Source: Tigriopus japonicus
Lineage: Eukaryota > Arthropoda > Copepoda > Harpacticoida > Harpacticidae
DNA length: 64,000 nucleotides
Direction: 5' to 3'
Assembly: GCA_010645155.1 (NCBI GenBank)
Contig: CM021322.1
Coordinates: 3,617,274-3,681,273, forward strand
Shown here: one piece after another, positions 60,100 to 64,000 of the stretch
How positions within the stretch are numbered: position 1 is the stretch's first letter
Layout of the letters: every line of letters begins with the position of its first letter
The notes under the pieces: generated by a model
Told to the model about the DNA's origin: nothing
What the model saw: only the letters and a program-made list of their open reading frames with translations
The model's database searches: none
Made by a program: the position numbers and the translations under genes

Positions 60100-61264
60100 T
60101 ATGTCCTACGAAAAGGAGCTTACGTGAAGGTAGGAGTGTATTACGCTTTCCATCTTGGCCAATGCCCAAGATTGCCGTCGATCTGCTCCTTTGTTATACA
60201 TTAAATGAGCAATGACCAAAGGTAGATGGTCAACAATCATTTTTCCACAAGTGGCATCCCTGATAATTGGACTCAATCGGTTGAAAAATGGAACGTCAAT
60301 AGATATAATTGAATGACTGCTCACCGATCCATTTCTTGTTCCAGTCCCAAAGACACGCGTTTGAAGTTAGCGTGCATAGTTCTATAGACCTCGGGCATAT
60401 GTTCCACAGCTTGGAGGAACGTGTGGAACCCTATCAAATTGGCAATGGTTTTGCGGTCATGATGGGAGTACACTTTTTGAATCGCATCAATTTGCTTTGA
60501 ATTCACAACGTACACGTAATCGTGAGGGTCAAATCCCTCAATATCCTAAAACAAGGGAAACAATTACAGCATGCGAGATAAGTATGGGAACCCAGATATT
60601 TTTTAATATGACTTTTGTGGCAGAATTAGATTGTTTCACTTGGACTCCGTAACCGATTATTACAACTATTTAAAAATTGAAAATTTGGCTAATTTTTCAG
60701 GGTCTACACTTGGTCCGCTGACCCTGTGGGGCCACGGATAACTTTTGAAATAAATCCATGTTAGAGATCGATCTTGAAAAAATAATTTGCCGCCTTGAAA
60801 GATTGTAAATTTCGTAGTTTTAAAGTAAAAGCTTCCCCGGTTTTTCTCTTTTTTCCTCAGCTTGAAGCGTAATCTTTTAAGCTTCTTTCTTATCAAATTT
60901 TCTCGATTCTTCAAAGACCATTGAACAAAACATAAACAAGGACATCAAAGCTTACCTGAAAAACATTTCTAAGAAGGATTTCAAAATCAATCTTGGTATA
61001 TTTAAATTGGTGTTTGCCTAAATAGTGAGGCATGAACGTCTTCAATGGCGTGTCATCGTCCATAGACAAGGATTTCAATCGCGAAAATGGTATCTCTTCG
61101 TTGGGGGAATCAAAAATAGTTTTCATCTTCCCTAAATCAATCTTGAACTCGGCCAGATTTTGAACCTAAAATGAAGGCAGTAATATGTGATATATTACTC
61201 TTTTATTTTAGTTTACAATTTCTGAGAAGTTTCAGAAACAGCAATACTTTTTGTTTGAAATTAC

Positions 61265-61856
61265 GAGGGGTATCCAGGGGTATCCAGACTAGAGGTAGAC
61301 TAGGCCTATAACTCGTCAGCAAGTGCGATTTTTAAATGCTTGATAAAGAATTGAAATCAAGATTTATCTCTTATGAGCAGATGTTATTTTACATGATTTG
61401 TTGTAAGGCAATCATGTTCGAACTTATGATTTAATTAGACAAGGAATGTTGGGTGACCCCTGTATACATAGAAAATAAGCCTCAAAAGCGAGCAACAAGT
61501 CAAAAATCAAGTACACTGTAAAGCCAAGACCTTTCACATCAAAAGTTACCACTTTTTTGCCTCAAATATTCATTAAATATTGGTAAGGGTGGTTGAAAAA
61601 CGTTTTAACTTTCCAGCATAATGAGTTTTAACGTGTTTCTTGCTTTTGACATCGATGTTCAAAAACGTGCAGAGGTCGCCCAACATACCTTTTCTAAATA
61701 AATCATCACTATGAACTGGATTACCTGACAACAAATCATGTATAATATCATCTCCCCAAAAGAGACATATCTTGATTTTGATTGTTCATCAAGCATCTAA
61801 AAATCGCACTTGTTAACGAGTTACAGGCCCAGTCTACCTATAGTCTGGATACCCCA
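61265..61856. mobile_element. Foldback element with arms of about 190 bp in an M13 intron
   Basis: Left arm from GGGGTATCCAGACTA through ATTAGACAAGGAATGTTGGG is matched in reverse complement by 61676-61856 (GCCCAACATACC... to ...TAGTCTGGATACCCC). Blocks AGTGCGATTTTTA and GGTAGACT are shared by both arms. A one-armed relic lies at 35795-35975. Confidence 0.65.
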
Positions 61857-62492
61857 CGTACTCACCTGTTCTGCTATCATTTGGAATTCCATGGTTGAAG
61901 CAGTTTTTTCGTCCACTCGCGGTAAAAGGTCAAAAATACCGCGTTTTCGTCTTTGCGCTTCGTTCTCAAAAAGAGGCTCTTCCTCTTTTTGCAACACTTT
62001 ATTAGAAAATAATTGGATCTCTAAGAACAAGGAAGATGTAAAACGTAAATCGTTTATTTACCTGATCCGTTGGAGATAAGCCTCTTAGCATTAGGAAGAA
62101 TTGGTAATGAATAGATCCTTTCTGATCCCAAATTAGGTTCCGGTTCTTGTTTGACGTCTTCGGAAGTGGCGAGACCTTCTCCAAAATCCGATTCCAACTT
62201 ACGCTCTTCATATTTTTCTTCATCCTTATGTAGTTGTCTAGCCACGTTGTACATGAGCCTCACATAAGCTCCAAATGTGTGCAAATTCATCTCGTGATCA
62301 TTCAAAACAGATAATGGAAGACTCAGTTCTGCCAGATCAATATGGATTTTGCTTGTGAGATTCACTCGATCTTCCACTCGAATATTCATCAACGGATTGC
62401 TTCCAACCAATCTCAGCGTTTTAGCTATCTGTAGAATTGTCATCATGTCTGAAGATTGTTTTTTTTGAATAAGTTAGGTCAATAAGACGAGA

Positions 62493-62880
62493 AGTATGAT
62501 TTTCAGCGGGAACAAATCAATCGCGTTCTTCTGCCAATGACCCCTTTTTGGCATTGATGAGACTATGTATGTATTTCAATTTTCAGCTCAATCGAACCAC
62601 GGGAGGAAAAGTTATGCCCTCTCAAACTTATGTACTGCAGAGAGCATATAATGAATGAAATCGCCCTTTTTGGGGTAAAACAATTACAAGAAGATATACT
62701 CATTAATTCTCAGAAAGATTTGCACCCAACTTTGAGAGAGCAAAAGTTTTGACTCCGACTTTCGATTGAGTTGAAATTTGAAATATAGGCAAGGTCTCAT
62801 TTTCAAAAGACTAGTTTACTAGATCTTAATGGAAATCATCATTCTCAGGAAATTATTTGTTTTTTTGGTTAAGTATGGGT
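62493..62880. mobile_element. MITE family A, copy 3, in an M13 intron
   Basis: Matches the 16541 copy at ATGATTTTCAGCGGGAACAA, TTTTCAGCTCAATCGAACC, AAAGTTATGCYCTCTC, the central CGCCCTTTTTGGGGTAAAACAATTA, and the distal GGAAATCATCATTCTC. Confidence 0.6.
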
Positions 62881-64000
62881 AATCAATAAATTCAATAAAT
62901 TAAAACTCTAACCGCTAGCTTTCTGTAAAAATGGAAGCAGTTTTTCTTTTCATAATTTTGTTTTGTTTTTTAATTAAAAAGAGTAGATTACTTTTCATGT
63001 CCCGTTTTAAAAATGTACCAAAAATGACTAAGATCTGGACGACAACTCAGTGCTTTGAACGAGAAATTGCTGAATGAGAGGTTACATATTAGGTATTGTC
63101 CTTTTTGACATTTCATTCACTCTTCAGGGTCTTGGTCTTGACAGACAAACAAGTAAAAGAAATAACGGAAGAGAACATGTTTCCCTTCTTTCACAGAACC
63201 CAAAACGATCCACTTGCTTTGCTTTACTTTGAGCACAACGCAATCAAAGATTGGTTTCGCGGCCGACATTTTCGAACTCAAAACTATCAAATAATTTTCT
63301 AAATACATCTTGTTTACCATGACGTTTGGGTCAAACACGCCTTGGCGCCAAAAGTCCTCCGCCATAGGAAATCCATTGATGGCATCCTCAACCTCTTCCT
63401 TCCAAAGCTTGTATCCATTTCTTTCGATCGAATCGAGATCCATGCAGCTCTGAAAGGCCTTTTTCGCCGTTAGGAAAAGATCCCAGTCCTCATCCTCACT
63501 TGTTCGAAGGAGTAAAGCACTAATCTTATGGATCAAATATTGTTGCTAGGACAAAAATAAATGAGGAGGGTGAACGGCTCTTCTTAATCGAAAACGTCCA
63601 ACAGTGACTGACTACCTGTTCCAAAATCCCCCAAGATGCAATGAACTGAGGTGTTTCAAAAAGATTTGGCCAATTACCGCAAACAAATCCCTCAAAGTCA
63701 TGGCAAGGATCAATGGATATGTTCATGGGCCCTGATAGATACGACGCCCATTTGTCGCAAATTTTTGAACGACAAGGCTCTGACAATGGCTTAGATGATG
63801 TCGAAGTGGATGGTTCAGTTGAGGTTGGAACATCCAAAACAGAATCCGGATACGGTTCCGTGTAAAACTCTTCAATGAGAATTTCTTTTATTGGTTCGGG
63901 AGTCTTATCTTGTTCCAGTATTTTCTCCGATAGGTTGAGAGGCAACACTGGAGTGTTACCAAAAGGTTCAGGTTTGTAGTCCTCTACTTCAAAATCGAGT

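Larger units (their letters stand above)
58557..64000 (-). pseudogene. M13 (neprilysin-like) protein, zinc site lost, frameshifted; N-terminus off-window
   Basis: Eight exons join in phase: 64000(open)-63616, 63545-63318, 62428-62062, 62020-61866, 61165-60956, 60545-60325, 60259-60124, 59271-58557, giving roughly 800 residues. Family marks: CRSKICDKWASYLSGPMN and DPCHDFEGFVCGNW near the ectodomain start, AKTLRLVGSNPLMNIRVED, RKTIANLIGFHTFLQAV, DRDATCGKM, and PNFLLKHPLIDYRAPNYANL before the zinc site. At the zinc site, where active members have HExxH, this one reads REIDQ (58929-58915), so both zinc histidines are gone. The spacing to the next block is about 45 residues short, removing the usual third ligand region. 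A frame change at a C5 run (58753-58757) separates MLLMWFGRVWG from the C-terminal block with CSKIWNIMFMNNF and HYMNAPTEF. The protein could be a surface pseudo-peptidase; with the frameshift real, a decaying gene. The N-terminal part including any membrane anchor lies beyond 64000. Confidence 0.8.

Overview
This is nuclear DNA from an animal. The genes are split by GT..AG introns of about 65 bp to 8.3 kb, the spacers are AT-rich, and there is no operon structure. Gene content (ATF4, MRTF, mitochondrial GrpE, NAD(P)HX dehydratase, a Gal3ST-type sulfotransferase, an M13 neprilysin-like protein) fits an arthropod. The LINE relic and the density of small inverted-repeat elements lead me to favour a crustacean such as a copepod; that placement is inference. 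Multi-exon models were built by reading splice sites and checking that reading phase is kept at each junction. Layout: 1-0.9 kb, possible edge of an LTR retroelement (minus). 2.3-3.8 kb, a four-exon gene for an unrecognised membrane/secreted protein (plus). 4.5-5.9 kb, an intronless 448-codon ATP-grasp gene (minus) whose architecture resembles MysC, the mycosporine-glycine synthase of sunscreen (mycosporine-like amino acid) biosynthesis; this is the most unusual gene here. 8.4-10.3 kb, ATF4-type bZIP gene (minus) with a short upstream ORF and two overlapping out-of-frame upstream ORFs. 12.7-14.1 kb, mitochondrial GrpE (plus), divergent from ATF4. 19.5-33.7 kb, NAD(P)HX dehydratase (minus, five exons). 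36.2-37.1 kb, ankyrin-RING protein (plus). 37.6-44.1 kb, myocardin-related transcription factor (minus) with two alternative first coding exons. 46-48.4 kb, tRNA-like SINE head, LINE relic and a coding minisatellite. 49.0-50.1 kb, three-exon orphan (minus). 52.2-53.3 kb, small secreted protein (plus), convergent with a six-exon Gal3ST-like sulfotransferase (53.3-57.4 kb, minus). 58.6-64.0 kb, M13 peptidase-like gene (minus, N-terminus beyond the window) that has lost its zinc-binding HExxH motif and carries a frameshift. Functional themes: stress and redox housekeeping (ATF4, GrpE, NAXD), actin-responsive transcription (MRTF), secretory-pathway or cell-surface proteins (sulfotransferase, M13 protein, small secreted proteins), and one gene that may bear on UV protection. 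No physical clustering implies a shared pathway. The spacers and introns hold at least seven families of inverted-repeat (MITE-like) elements, several with more than one copy in this window, plus hAT-like ends. I see no CRISPR array, no canonical tRNA or rRNA gene, and no bacterial or intact viral gene set.
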